A DNA stretch of 10,255 nt from Thermoanaerobaculia bacterium (GTDB taxonomy: Bacteria; Acidobacteriota; Thermoanaerobaculia; Gp7-AA8): assembly GCA_023700825.1 (NCBI GenBank), contig JAMPYE010000119.1:1-10255 (forward strand). The letters run 5' to 3'. Positions 1 through 6,816 of this stretch are shown piece after piece. A model generated the notes under the pieces. The model was not told where the DNA came from. It was given only the letters and a program-made list of their open reading frames with translations, and ran no database searches. The first letter of the stretch is position 1. Each line of letters starts with the position of its first letter. A program made the translations under genes and the position numbers.

Positions 1-676
1 AGACCGCGATCGCACCGAGCGTCTCGAAGACCAGGAGCGGAGCCTCCGCGCTTTCTCCCGAGTACGTGAGTGCGAGAGACATCGCCATCGCGGCGTACCA
101 GATGGCGGCGAGCATCCACGCTTTTCGCAGCGGCATGTTCATCGCGAGCAGCGCCGCGACGATCGGGAGTCCCGCGAGGAGCCAGAGCACCGAGGATCCA
201 GGGTCCCCGCCCCATCCCGTCCCGCCGAGGACCATTCCGCCGAGTTCCTTCGTGACCGGGAAGGGCCGCGGGTAGTCCGCGACCGCCTCGACACCCAGGA
301 AGGAGGCGAGGCCTCCGGCCGTCGCGCTGCTCGCGACGAGCATCACGACGAGATGCGCAGAAGCCACGAGCACGATGAGAGCGGGAGGGAAGCCTGGGTA
401 CGCCGTTTCGGGACCGGGGGACTCCGGAAGCCTGCAGAGCATCCATCCGGCGAGAGCGCTGACCGCGACGAGCGGGATCAGGAGCGAAGGCAGCGTCCAT
501 TCGATCCCGACGAGCGAGAGGATCAGCGCCTCGGTGGTGAGCGCGAGCGCGCCGCAGAGCATCGCGCTCGCGGCCCGCGTCGGCCGGCCGAGCTCGCGCA
601 CGATCGGAAGGCACGCGCCGAAGATTCCGGCCGGAATGAGCAGCAGTGCCGCGGCGAGCAGGCCGAGCGCGCTCAT
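1..676 (-). CDS. Polytopic membrane protein, function unknown (C-terminus beyond window)
   Basis: The minus strand is open from an ATG at 676-674 to the window edge, giving 225 visible codons without a stop. The product is strongly hydrophobic, with likely membrane segments near residues 4-23, 36-57, 62-80, 98-120, 163-180 and 186-204. Residues 121-160 form a more polar, glycine- and proline-rich loop containing a DYP motif (134-136). A GGAGAGG ribosome-binding site lies four bases before the ATG, and no alternative in-frame ATG, GTG or TTG was found upstream before a stop. Many helices and a loop with an aromatic DYP motif recall integral-membrane glycosyltransferases of the GT39/ArnT kind. 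That is a weak resemblance from memory, since no catalytic acidic motif of the family is visible. It is transcribed divergently from the permease/peptidase gene, so the two promoters must share the 317-bp spacer. Confidence is high that this is a gene and low for any function. Confidence 0.75.
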   Translation of the reverse strand, partial: MSALGLLAAALLLIPAGIFGACLPIVRELGRPTRAASAMLCGALALTTEALILSLVGIEWTLPSLLIPLVAVSALAGWMLCRLPESPGPETAYPGFPPALIVLVASAHLVVMLVASSATAGGLASFLGVEAVADYPRPFPVTKELGGMVLGGTGWGGDPGSSVLWLLAGLPIVAALLAMNMPLRKAWMLAAIWYAAMAMSLALTYSGESAEAPLLVFETLGAIAV

Positions 677-993
677 CGCGCCTCTCCGCGCACACCTCCG
701 CCGGCGATACCCGCGAGAGTCGTCCAGCGGGAGGTGTCACACCGTGCGGTCACACAGAAGGTACGGATGCCGAAGCGATTTCGTCTTGTCGCAGTCTTCG
801 ATTCGGCAGGAATTGGCGGCTCCATCGAGTTGGAGAATTGAAACAAGGCGCGTCGCGGCGCGTAAACCGAGCCAGTCGGGTCGGGTCGAAGCTGCTCGCC
901 GGCTCGATACCGCGGATCGGGTCGAACGAGCGTTGGCGGAGGGTGAATGTCGCACGTGGAGATCAGCAGGATTCGATGCGAGGATGACGCCGG
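677..993. other. Divergent intergenic spacer
   Basis: This 317-bp spacer separates the starts of two divergent genes and must hold both promoters. It is more A/T-rich around 755-850 than the flanking genes. I could not assign convincing -35/-10 pairs on either strand. The only clear structure is a spaced direct repeat at 736-755. It lacks the heptad arms and hairpin cores found in the three co-directional gaps of the window. No remnant of an ABC ATPase gene is recognisable in any frame, although one would be expected next to the permease gene. Confidence 0.6.
736..755. promoter_or_regulatory. Spaced direct repeat GTCACAC-N6-GTCACAC
   Basis: Two identical heptamers GTCACAC at 736-742 and 749-755 are separated by CGTGCG, giving a 13-bp period. 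They lie about 60 bp upstream of the minus-strand ATG, within the divergent spacer. Position and form fit direct-repeat half-sites for a transcription factor, or an activator box upstream of the minus-strand promoter. No regulator is encoded in the window, so the assignment is inference only. Confidence 0.3.
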
Positions 994-3900
994 ATGCTGA
1001 TCGACATCGTCCGCTTCGAGTGGCGCTACCACACGCGCCAGGTGTCGTTCGTCGCCGGCGCCGCGCTCTTTTTCGGGCTCGGGCTCGTATTCACTGCAAC
1101 GGGATACGGCCCGGAGAACGTCCACGTCAATTCGCCCTACAGCATCACGCAGTCGATTGGGCTGCTCTCGCTTGTCTCGATCTTCCTGCTCGCAGTCTTC
1201 TGCTCGAACGCGGTGGTACGTGACCGCGAGCTGCGGACCGAGGAGCTCGTGTTCGCGACGCCGGTGGGGAAGCTCGACTTCCTTCTCGGGCGGTTCACCG
1301 GGTCGCTCCTCGCCGCGCTGGCGGCGTTCTCGTTTTCGGCCGCCGGAATGCTGCTCGCGCTCGCACTTCCGTCCGTGGAGCGGGCGCGGATCGGCACGAT
1401 CGAGCCGCTTCACTACGTCTGGGCCCTCGCGGTGATGGCGCTGCCGAACATCCTCGTCGCCGCGGTGCTTCTGTTTGCGCTTGCGACGCTGACTCGCAGT
1501 GTTCTGGCGAGTTACGTTGGAGCGGTCTTCATCTACGTCATGTACTTCGTCGGCGCGAGCCTTGCGGGCTCGCCGCTGATGGCGGCGTCGGCTCCCGGCG
1601 CGGCAGGGGAGATGTCGCTCGCGGCACTGGCCGACCCGTTCGGGCTCTCCGCGTTCTTCGAGCAGACGCGCTTCTGGACGCCCGTCGAACGGGACAGCCG
1701 GCTCGTCTCTCTCTCGGGAAACCTCCTTCTGAATCGGGCGGGCTGGGTCGCGGTGGCGGCGCTCGCGTGGGCGGTTCTCTACCGGCACTTCGCGTTTCGC
1801 GTGATCGGAAAGAGCAGCGCGCGCGCCGTGACGCGCGCGCCGTCCGCCCTGGCCGCCCTCGCCGGCGCACCGCGCGTGATGGTGACGCCGACGCGGGGAC
1901 TGCACGCGGATTGGGCAGCGATCGTCTCGGCCACCTGCCTCGAGGTGCGATGGATCGTCGGGAACGTCCCCTTCCTCGCGCTGAACCTGCTCTGGGCAGC
2001 GCTCGCCGCGTCGGAGATCGTCGCCGAGGTGTCGAGCGGTGAGTACGGGTCGGCGCTGATCCCGACGACCGGTATCGTGCTCTCGACGATTCAGCAGCCG
2101 CTGCTGCTCATCGCCACCGTCGTCCTCATCTACTTCAGCGGGGAGATCGCATGGCGCGAGCGGGCGACCTCGGTGGCCGCGATGCTCGACGCGACGCCCG
2201 CGCCGAGCATCGTCTTCGTCGTGTCGAAGTGGCTCGGGCTCTGCGCGCTGATCGCGGTGATGATCGCGAGCGGCTCGCTCGCCGGCGCGATCGTCCAGTT
2301 CGCGCGCGGGGGCGCCACGGCCGACGTCGGCGTGATGCTCGCATTCGCCTGGTTCGGCGGTGTGCCGCTCGCGCTCTTCGCGGCTGCGGCGATCGCGGTC
2401 CACGCCGCGAGCCCCGGGAAATACGCGGGTCTCTTCGTGCTGGTCGTGCTCGCTCTTTACATCCAGCGCGGCGCGGTGCTCGGGCTCGAGCACCATCTGT
2501 GGCGATTCGGCTCCGCGCCGGCGCCCGTCTACACCGAGATGAACGGCTTCGGTCCCTTCGTCGCCCCGTTCCACGCATACATGACGGTCTGGGCCGCGGT
2601 GGCGGGAATCCTGCTCCTCGGCGCGTCGCTGATCTGGCGGCAGGAACAGGGAGCGCGCCTGCGCGGCGTCCGGCGCGTCCTCCGGGGAGCGACCCCCGCG
2701 GTCAGGCTGGCGTTCGGCGTGCTCGCACTGTTTGCGCTGGTGGGCGCGGCGAGGGTTCTCTACAACACGAACGTCCTGAACACGTTCGAGAGCAGAAGCG
2801 CGCAACTCGACTGGACGGCCGCCTACGAAAAGAGCTGGAAGCGGATCGCGGTGCTTCCGCAGCCCCGAATCGCGCACGTCGAGACGGCGCTCGACCTGCG
2901 CCCCGAGGATCGGAGCTACCGGCTTCACGGGCGCTACGAGCTCGCGAACGGGACCGACGAGGTAATTCCGAGCGTGTTCGTGGCGGTTAGGCGCGACGCG
3001 TCGGTCGCGGGACTGTCGATGCCGGGCGCGAAGCTGGCGCTGCGAGACGCGCGCTTCGGCCAGTACCGGTTCGATCTCGAGACGCCGCTGCAGCCGGGCG
3101 GGCGCGTGGAGCTTCGCTTCGATCTCACCTTTGCCAACCCGGGGTTCGTGAACGACGATCCCGACACGGCGGTCGTCGCGAACGGCAGCTGGATCCCGAG
3201 CTGGCAGTGCCTTCCCACGATCGGGTACCGCAGGAGCTACGAGCTCGGGAATGCCCGTGAGCGCACGAAGCGCGGGTTGCCGGAGCTCGAGACGCTGCCG
3301 TCGCTGGCGGGCGACCTGGGGGACGGATCCGGGATTGCGGACGACTGGATCACGTTCGACGTGACGATGTCGACGGCGCCCGATCAGATCGCGATCACGT
3401 CGGGACATCTCGAGCGCGAGTGGAGAGCGAACGGGCGCCGCTACTTCCATTACAGATCCGAGGCTCCCGTGGTCGAGGGCTTCGACTTCATGTCGGCCCG
3501 GTACGAAGTGGCGAGGCGGCAGCACGGGCGAGTGTCCGTGGAGGTCTACCACCACGCGGGGCACGATCGAAACGTCGAGCGGATCCTCCGCGCCGCGACC
3601 GACACGCTCGACTACATGCAGGCGAACCTCGGGCCGTACCCGTTCCGACAACTGAAGATCGTCGAGATCCCGTCGTACTGGAACTTTGGAGGCCACGCCC
3701 GGGCCGACACGATCTCGATCGTCGACGTTCGCGGCTTTCTCAAGGACGCGTCCGATCCCGATCGCATCGACATCGTCTATCGGCGTGTGGCGCACGAAGT
3801 CGCGCACCAGTGGTGGGGACATCGGCTCTCGCCGGCGACGGCGGCAGGCGGGTCGATGCTCGTCGAATCGCTCACGAAGTACAGCGAGCTGATGATCATG

Positions 3901-4572
3901 CGCCGCTCGCTCGGTGCAGGCGAGGTGCGCGATTCGCTCGTTTACGAGCTCGACCGCTATCTCGCAGGGCGTGCCGATCAGACCGGCGGGGAGCCGCCGC
4001 TCGCGCTCGTCGAGGACGAAGCGCACATCTATTACGGCAAGGGCGCGCTCGTGATGCACGCGATCGCCGACCTGATCGGAGAGGACGCTCTGAACCGTGC
4101 GCTGCGGAGTTTCTATACCGAGCACAGCGGCCCCGCGCATGCAGCGACGACTGCGGACCTCCTCTCGAAGCTTCGCGCCGAGGCGCCGCCGGCGGCGCGC
4201 CCGCTGATCGACCAGTGGATGAGCGAGGTCGTGCTCTACGACGTCGGGCTCGAGTCGGTATCGGCGTCGAGGCGGAGTGACGGCCGGTGGGACGTCGCGC
4301 TCCGTGTGAGGGCAGGCAAGACACGCGTCGACGACAAGGGTGCGGAGACGCCCGCCCCGATGCGCGAGCCGGTGACGGTCGCGATCCACGGGTCGGGGGA
4401 AGGGGACGGCAAGCTGCTCGAGTCGTCGAAGCGCGAGCTGCGCAGCGGGCTCAACGAGATCTCCTTCATCGTCGCCGAAGAACCGTCACGAGCCATCGTC
4501 GACCCGATGCTCTGCCTGATCGACAAGAACAGGTTCGACAATGAAAGGCAGGCGGAAGGCGAGAGGCGATAG
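994..4572 (+). CDS. ABC-2 type permease fused to an M1-family metallopeptidase domain
   Basis: The 1192-residue product has two membrane halves followed by a peptidase domain. The first half starts with a FEWRYHT segment and hydrophobic stretches near 18-37, 53-72, 100-125, 141-165 and 168-190. The second starts near 316 (LEVRWIVGNVPF) and ends with a helix near 570-590. From about 620 onward the protein is soluble and M1-like. It contains HEVAHQWWGH with zinc ligands H934 and H938 and catalytic E935. The third ligand is probably E958 in VESLTKYSEL, one residue later than the usual spacing; as I recall, this is typical of permease/M1 fusions. YYGKG at 1013-1017 fits the catalytic Tyr region. 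The classic G-x-M-E-N substrate loop is absent; VEIPSYWNFGGHA (890-902) occupies its place. The peptidase is predicted to lie outside the cytoplasm. The start is an ATG with GCGAGG about ten bases upstream. No ABC ATPase is adjacent. The last six residues (AEGERR) and the TAG stop are read from a repeat element. Confidence 0.9.
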   Translation: MLIDIVRFEWRYHTRQVSFVAGAALFFGLGLVFTATGYGPENVHVNSPYSITQSIGLLSLVSIFLLAVFCSNAVVRDRELRTEELVFATPVGKLDFLLGRFTGSLLAALAAFSFSAAGMLLALALPSVERARIGTIEPLHYVWALAVMALPNILVAAVLLFALATLTRSVLASYVGAVFIYVMYFVGASLAGSPLMAASAPGAAGEMSLAALADPFGLSAFFEQTRFWTPVERDSRLVSLSGNLLLNRAGWVAVAALAWAVLYRHFAFRVIGKSSARAVTRAPSALAALAGAPRVMVTPTRGLHADWAAIVSATCLEVRWIVGNVPFLALNLLWAALAASEIVAEVSSGEYGSALIPTTGIVLSTIQQPLLLIATVVLIYFSGEIAWRERATSVAAMLDATPAPSIVFVVSKWLGLCALIAVMIASGSLAGAIVQFARGGATADVGVMLAFAWFGGVPLALFAAAAIAVHAASPGKYAGLFVLVVLALYIQRGAVLGLEHHLWRFGSAPAPVYTEMNGFGPFVAPFHAYMTVWAAVAGILLLGASLIWRQEQGARLRGVRRVLRGATPAVRLAFGVLALFALVGAARVLYNTNVLNTFESRSAQLDWTAAYEKSWKRIAVLPQPRIAHVETALDLRPEDRSYRLHGRYELANGTDEVIPSVFVAVRRDASVAGLSMPGAKLALRDARFGQYRFDLETPLQPGGRVELRFDLTFANPGFVNDDPDTAVVANGSWIPSWQCLPTIGYRRSYELGNARERTKRGLPELETLPSLAGDLGDGSGIADDWITFDVTMSTAPDQIAITSGHLEREWRANGRRYFHYRSEAPVVEGFDFMSARYEVARRQHGRVSVEVYHHAGHDRNVERILRAATDTLDYMQANLGPYPFRQLKIVEIPSYWNFGGHARADTISIVDVRGFLKDASDPDRIDIVYRRVAHEVAHQWWGHRLSPATAAGGSMLVESLTKYSELMIMRRSLGAGEVRDSLVYELDRYLAGRADQTGGEPPLALVEDEAHIYYGKGALVMHAIADLIGEDALNRALRSFYTEHSGPAHAATTADLLSKLRAEAPPAARPLIDQWMSEVVLYDVGLESVSASRRSDGRWDVALRVRAGKTRVDDKGAETPAPMREPVTVAIHGSGEGDGKLLESSKRELRSGLNEISFIVAEEPSRAIVDPMLCLIDKNRFDNERQAEGERR

Positions 4573-4775
4573 GCGAAAGCAGGCGAGCCATGTGGAGTGC
4601 GCAAGCGCAGCTTGCGCCCTTCCTCGGCGGAAGCCGCAGCTTCCGCTCTTGCGGCCGTTCTCAGGAGCTTCGACCGCCGAAGCTGCGCTTCGGGTAGGAA
4701 GGGCGAAAGCTTCGCTTTCGCACTCCACATTCCGCCGCCTGCCTGCTCATCGCCCATCGCCTTTCGCCTCTCGCC
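4551..4775. repeat. Modular intergenic element 1 (inverted heptad arms plus TGTGGAGTGC core)
   Basis: The left arm is four tandem heptads: GGCGGAA, GGCGAGA, GGCGATA and GGCGAAA (4551-4578), capped by GCAGGC. The right arm is its inverted counterpart: GCCTGCT (4741-4747), then CATCGCC, CATCGCC, TTTCGCC and TCTCGCC (4748-4775). The palindromic core lies between them (4591-4729). The left arm overlaps the end of the permease/peptidase gene, whose TAG stop (4570-4572) spans heptads 3 and 4. The 73 bp between the element and the dipeptidase start show no obvious -10 box. Transposition-related, terminator-like and RNA-processing roles are all possible. No transposase is nearby. Confidence 0.8.
4591..4729. 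repeat. Type A palindromic core, copy 1 (four hairpins)
   Basis: The core is bounded by TGTGGAGTGC (4591-4600) and its exact inverse GCACTCCACA (4720-4729). Four hairpins fill it. H1 is GCGCAAGC/GCTTGCGC (4599-4606/4610-4617, loop GCA). H2 is GCGGAAGC/GCTTCCGC (4627-4634/4639-4646, loop CGCA). H3 is CCGAAGC/GCTTCGG (4677-4683/4687-4693, loop TGC). H4 is GCGAAAGC/GCTTTCGC (4703-4710/4714-4721, loop TTC). H1 and H4 are each flanked on their inner side by the same CCCTTCCT-like stretch in inverted orientation. Open frames across the core are by-products of the repeat. Confidence 0.8.
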
Positions 4776-4836
4776 TCCCCCTCGGAAGACCTTCGCCCCT
4801 CGCCGCGTTCTCTTCGCGGGGCCGGGTCCGGCCATC

Positions 4837-4843
4837 AGGAGGG
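4837..4843 (+). promoter_or_regulatory. Ribosome-binding site setting the TTG start of the dipeptidase
   Basis: AGGAGGG lies five bases before a TTG at 4849-4851. It is the strongest Shine-Dalgarno match in the region. It decides the start, because the frame stays open far upstream through the repeat element, where an ATG-initiated reading would add 84 repeat-derived residues in front of the signal peptide. Confidence 0.75.
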
Positions 4844-4848
4844 TTTCC

Positions 4849-6504
4849 TTGATTTCGAAGCGAATCGCCATTGCCATCCTTGCGACAACCGCGCTCGTCG
4901 GAGCCTCCCCCGAGGCCCGCGCGTGCACGAATATCCTCGTGACGAAGGGCGCGTCGGCCGACGGCTCGACGATGATCACCTACGCCGCCGACTCGCACGA
5001 GCTCTACGGCGAGCTTTACTACACGCCTGCGCGCAGCCACGCCCCCGGCGCGATGCGCGACGTCATCGAGTGGGACACCGGCAAGTTCCTCGGCCGCATC
5101 CCGCAGCCGGCGCAGACCTACTCGGTTGTCGGCAACATCAACGAGTTCCAGGTCGCCATCGGCGAGACGACGTTCGGCGGCCGCGAGGAGCTGAAGGGCC
5201 CTTCGGGCATCATCGACTACGGCTCGATGATGTACATCGCACTCGAGCGCGCGAAGACGGCGCGCCAGGCGGTCGAGGTCATCGGCGCGCTGTTCGACGA
5301 GTTCGGCTACGCGTCGAGCGGCGAGTCGTTCTCGATCTCCGACCCGAACGAAGTCTGGATCATGGAGATGATCGGCAAGGGCGAGAAGCAGAAGGGCGCC
5401 CTCTGGGTTGCGCGGAAGCTTCCCGACGGTACGATCTCCGCGCACGCCAACCAGGCGCGCATCCGCCAGTTCCCGCTCAACGATCCCGCGACGACTCTCT
5501 ACTCGAAGGACGTCATTTCCTTCGCGCGCGAGAAGGGCTGGTTCAAGGGCAAGGACGCCGAGTTCAGCTTCGCCGACACCTACGCGCCGCTCGACTTCGG
5601 CGCATTGCGCTTCTGCGAGGCGCGCGTCTGGAGCGTTTTCCGCCGCGCGGCGCCGTCGATGGAGTTCTCGATCGACTACGTGAAGGCGAAGCCGGGCGCG
5701 GAGCCTCTGCCGCTCTGGATCAAGCCCGACAAGAAGATCTCGCTGCGCGACACGATGTGGCTCATGCGCGACCACTACGAAGGCACCGAGTTCGACATGA
5801 CGAAGGGCATCGGCGCGGGGCCGTTCCAGCTGCCGTACCGCTGGCGCCCGATGGAATGGGAGTTCGAAGGGCAGAAGTACGTCCACGAACGCGCCATCTC
5901 GACGCAGCAGACCGGCTTCTCATTCGTGACGCAGTCGCGCTCGTGGCTGCCCAACCCGATCGGCGGCATCCTCTGGTTCGGCTTCGACGACACCTACAGC
6001 ACGGTCTACACGCCGATGTACTGCGGTATCCGCGACGTGCCGAAGAGCTGGGCGGTCGGTAGCGGGAACTTCAACGAGTTTTCGTGGGACTCGGGGTTCT
6101 GGGTCTTCAACTTCGTCTCGAACTGGGCCTACTCGCGCTACAGCGACATGATCGTCGACATCCAGAGGGTCCAGGGCGAGCTCGAGAGCCAGTTCTTCGC
6201 GCAGCAGCCCGAGGTCGAGAAGGCCGCGGCCGATCTCTACGCGCGCGCCCCGGGTCTCGCTCGCGACTACCTCACCGAGTATTCGGTGGAGCAGGGGGAG
6301 ATGGTGACGAAGCGCTGGCGCAAGCTCGGCGAGCACCTTCTCTGGAAGTACCTCGACGGAAACGTCCGCGACGCGCAAGGCGGGATCACGCATCCCGCCT
6401 ACTGCGAGCCCTGGTACAAGGCGATCGTGGCGGAGAACGGTGAAGGGCTGAAGGTCCCGCCCCCGCCTCCCGCGCCCCCGGCGCCGGTTCCGGCCGCGCC
6501 GTAA
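4849..6504 (+). CDS. Exported C69-family dipeptidase
   Basis: The 551-residue product is a peptidase C69 (PepD-like) enzyme, an N-terminal-nucleophile hydrolase expected to cleave dipeptides. With the TTG start it begins with a basic n-region (SKR) and a hydrophobic stretch (residues 6-19). An EARA sequence then leads directly to C26 in CTNILVTKGASADGS, the family's usual N-terminal block. Signal peptidase cleavage after A25 would expose Cys26 as the nucleophile. A lipoprotein is less likely because the lipobox is poor. Family-typical stretches follow: YSVVGNINEFQVAIGETTFGG, MMYIALERAKTARQA, SISDPNEVWIMEMIGKG and ISAHANQARI. The C-terminus is a proline/alanine-rich tail. Length is in the usual range for the family. 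The gene sits alone between two repeat elements. It follows another extracytoplasmic peptidase gene, which may indicate shared peptide turnover but is not proof. Confidence 0.9.
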   Translation: MISKRIAIAILATTALVGASPEARACTNILVTKGASADGSTMITYAADSHELYGELYYTPARSHAPGAMRDVIEWDTGKFLGRIPQPAQTYSVVGNINEFQVAIGETTFGGREELKGPSGIIDYGSMMYIALERAKTARQAVEVIGALFDEFGYASSGESFSISDPNEVWIMEMIGKGEKQKGALWVARKLPDGTISAHANQARIRQFPLNDPATTLYSKDVISFAREKGWFKGKDAEFSFADTYAPLDFGALRFCEARVWSVFRRAAPSMEFSIDYVKAKPGAEPLPLWIKPDKKISLRDTMWLMRDHYEGTEFDMTKGIGAGPFQLPYRWRPMEWEFEGQKYVHERAISTQQTGFSFVTQSRSWLPNPIGGILWFGFDDTYSTVYTPMYCGIRDVPKSWAVGSGNFNEFSWDSGFWVFNFVSNWAYSRYSDMIVDIQRVQGELESQFFAQQPEVEKAAADLYARAPGLARDYLTEYSVEQGEMVTKRWRKLGEHLLWKYLDGNVRDAQGGITHPAYCEPWYKAIVAENGEGLKVPPPPPAPPAPVPAAP

Positions 6505-6571
6505 GAGGCGGGCGAGAGGCGAAAGGCGAGAGGCGATAAGCAAGCCAAAGGCCAGAGACTGAGCAGGCAGT

Positions 6572-6609
6572 GAGATCGGGGCGCCGGCGCGAGTCGGCGC
6601 CCCGATCTC
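6572..6609 (+). terminator. Probable intrinsic terminator of the dipeptidase gene
   Basis: GAGATCGGGGCGCCG (6572-6586) and CGGCGCCCCGATCTC (6595-6609) form a perfect 15-bp, GC-rich stem with an eight-base loop. It lies 67 bp after the dipeptidase stop. The following bases (GTTCGTAG) lack a real T-run, so termination may be partial or factor-assisted. It sits between the left heptad arm and the palindromic core. Its sequence matches neither repeat type, so it may be the original terminator that the element was built around. Confidence 0.55.
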
Positions 6610-6624
6610 GTTCGTAGCGGCTTA

Positions 6625-6753
6625 TGTGGAGTGCGGAAGCGAAGCTTCCGCCCTTCCTCGCCGAAGCGTAGCTTCGGCGCCCTCCCGTCAATACAAACGC
6701 GGAAGCTCACGCTGCCGCAAGGAAGGGCGAAGGCTCCGCTTTCGCACTCCACA
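6625..6753. repeat. Type A palindromic core, copy 2 (four hairpins)
   Basis: The boundaries are TGTGGAGTGC (6625-6634) and GCACTCCACA (6744-6753). H1 is GCGGAAGC/GCTTCCGC (6633-6640/6644-6651, loop GAA). H2 is CGCCGAAGC/GCTTCGGCG (6659-6667/6671-6679, loop GTA). H3 is GCGGAAGC/GCTGCCGC (6699-6706/6711-6718) with one mismatch. H4 is GCGAAGGC/GCTTTCGC (6727-6734/6738-6745), where the only non-Watson-Crick pair would be G-U in RNA. Boundaries, linkers and hairpin order match copy 1, while the stem bases differ. Confidence 0.8.
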
Positions 6754-6804
6754 CGACCTCGCTCGTCGCCTCTCGCCTTTCGCCTCCTCGCCTCCGCCTC
6801 TCGA

Positions 6805-6810
6805 TATACT
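6805..6810 (+). promoter_or_regulatory. -10 box TATACT of the purine permease/adenine deaminase unit
   Basis: TATACT lies six bases before the ATG at 6817, so transcription would begin at or within a base or two of the start codon. The bases between (TCCCCC) have no Shine-Dalgarno match. Together this suggests a leaderless mRNA. No good -35 box is visible; the expected position falls in the pyrimidine-rich right arm of element 2. Confidence 0.5.
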
Positions 6811-6816
6811 TCCCCC

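Larger units (their letters stand above)
6511..6798. repeat. Modular intergenic element 2 (inverted heptad arms plus TGTGGAGTGC core)
   Basis: The left arm is GGCGAGA, GGCGAAA, GGCGAGA and GGCGATA (6511-6538) capped by AGCAAGCC (6539-6546). It starts six bases after the dipeptidase TAA. The right arm is CCTCGCT (6757-6763), then CGTCGCC, TCTCGCC and TTTCGCC (6764-6784), an eight-base TCCTCGCC and a six-base TCCGCC (6785-6798). The two irregular units together still span 14 bases. Unlike the other copies, about 78 bp containing a perfect 15-bp hairpin separates the left arm from the core. The right arm ends six bases before a TATACT box. Confidence 0.8.

Noticed and set aside
677..993. tRNA or other structured RNA gene in the divergent spacer
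   Set aside because: No cloverleaf, TTCGANTC-type T-loop in proper context or long stem was found on reading both strands.
375..1223. A plus-strand frame of 282 codons spanning the minus-strand gene, the spacer and the permease start
   Set aside because: It overlaps two better-supported genes in another frame or strand, and its Arg/Ser-rich translation shows no family features.
673..4389. A 1238-codon open frame on the minus strand opposite the permease/peptidase gene
   Set aside because: The translation is a low-complexity Arg/Asp/Glu/His-rich string without domains, typical of antisense reading of GC-rich codons. The plus strand carries a clear two-part protein with motifs.
4551..4775. 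CRISPR array
   Set aside because: The repeats are seven-base tandems and inverted hairpins with no spacers of uniform length and no cas genes.
4747..5886. A 379-codon minus-strand frame, and similar plus-strand frames, within the dipeptidase gene
   Set aside because: These are shadows of the dipeptidase reading frame with Arg/Asp/Val-rich composition and no recognisable motif.
6505..6816. Complete insertion sequence
   Set aside because: The interval is about 300 bp with no transposase frame. Terminal inversions exist, but there is no clear target-site duplication around any of the three elements.
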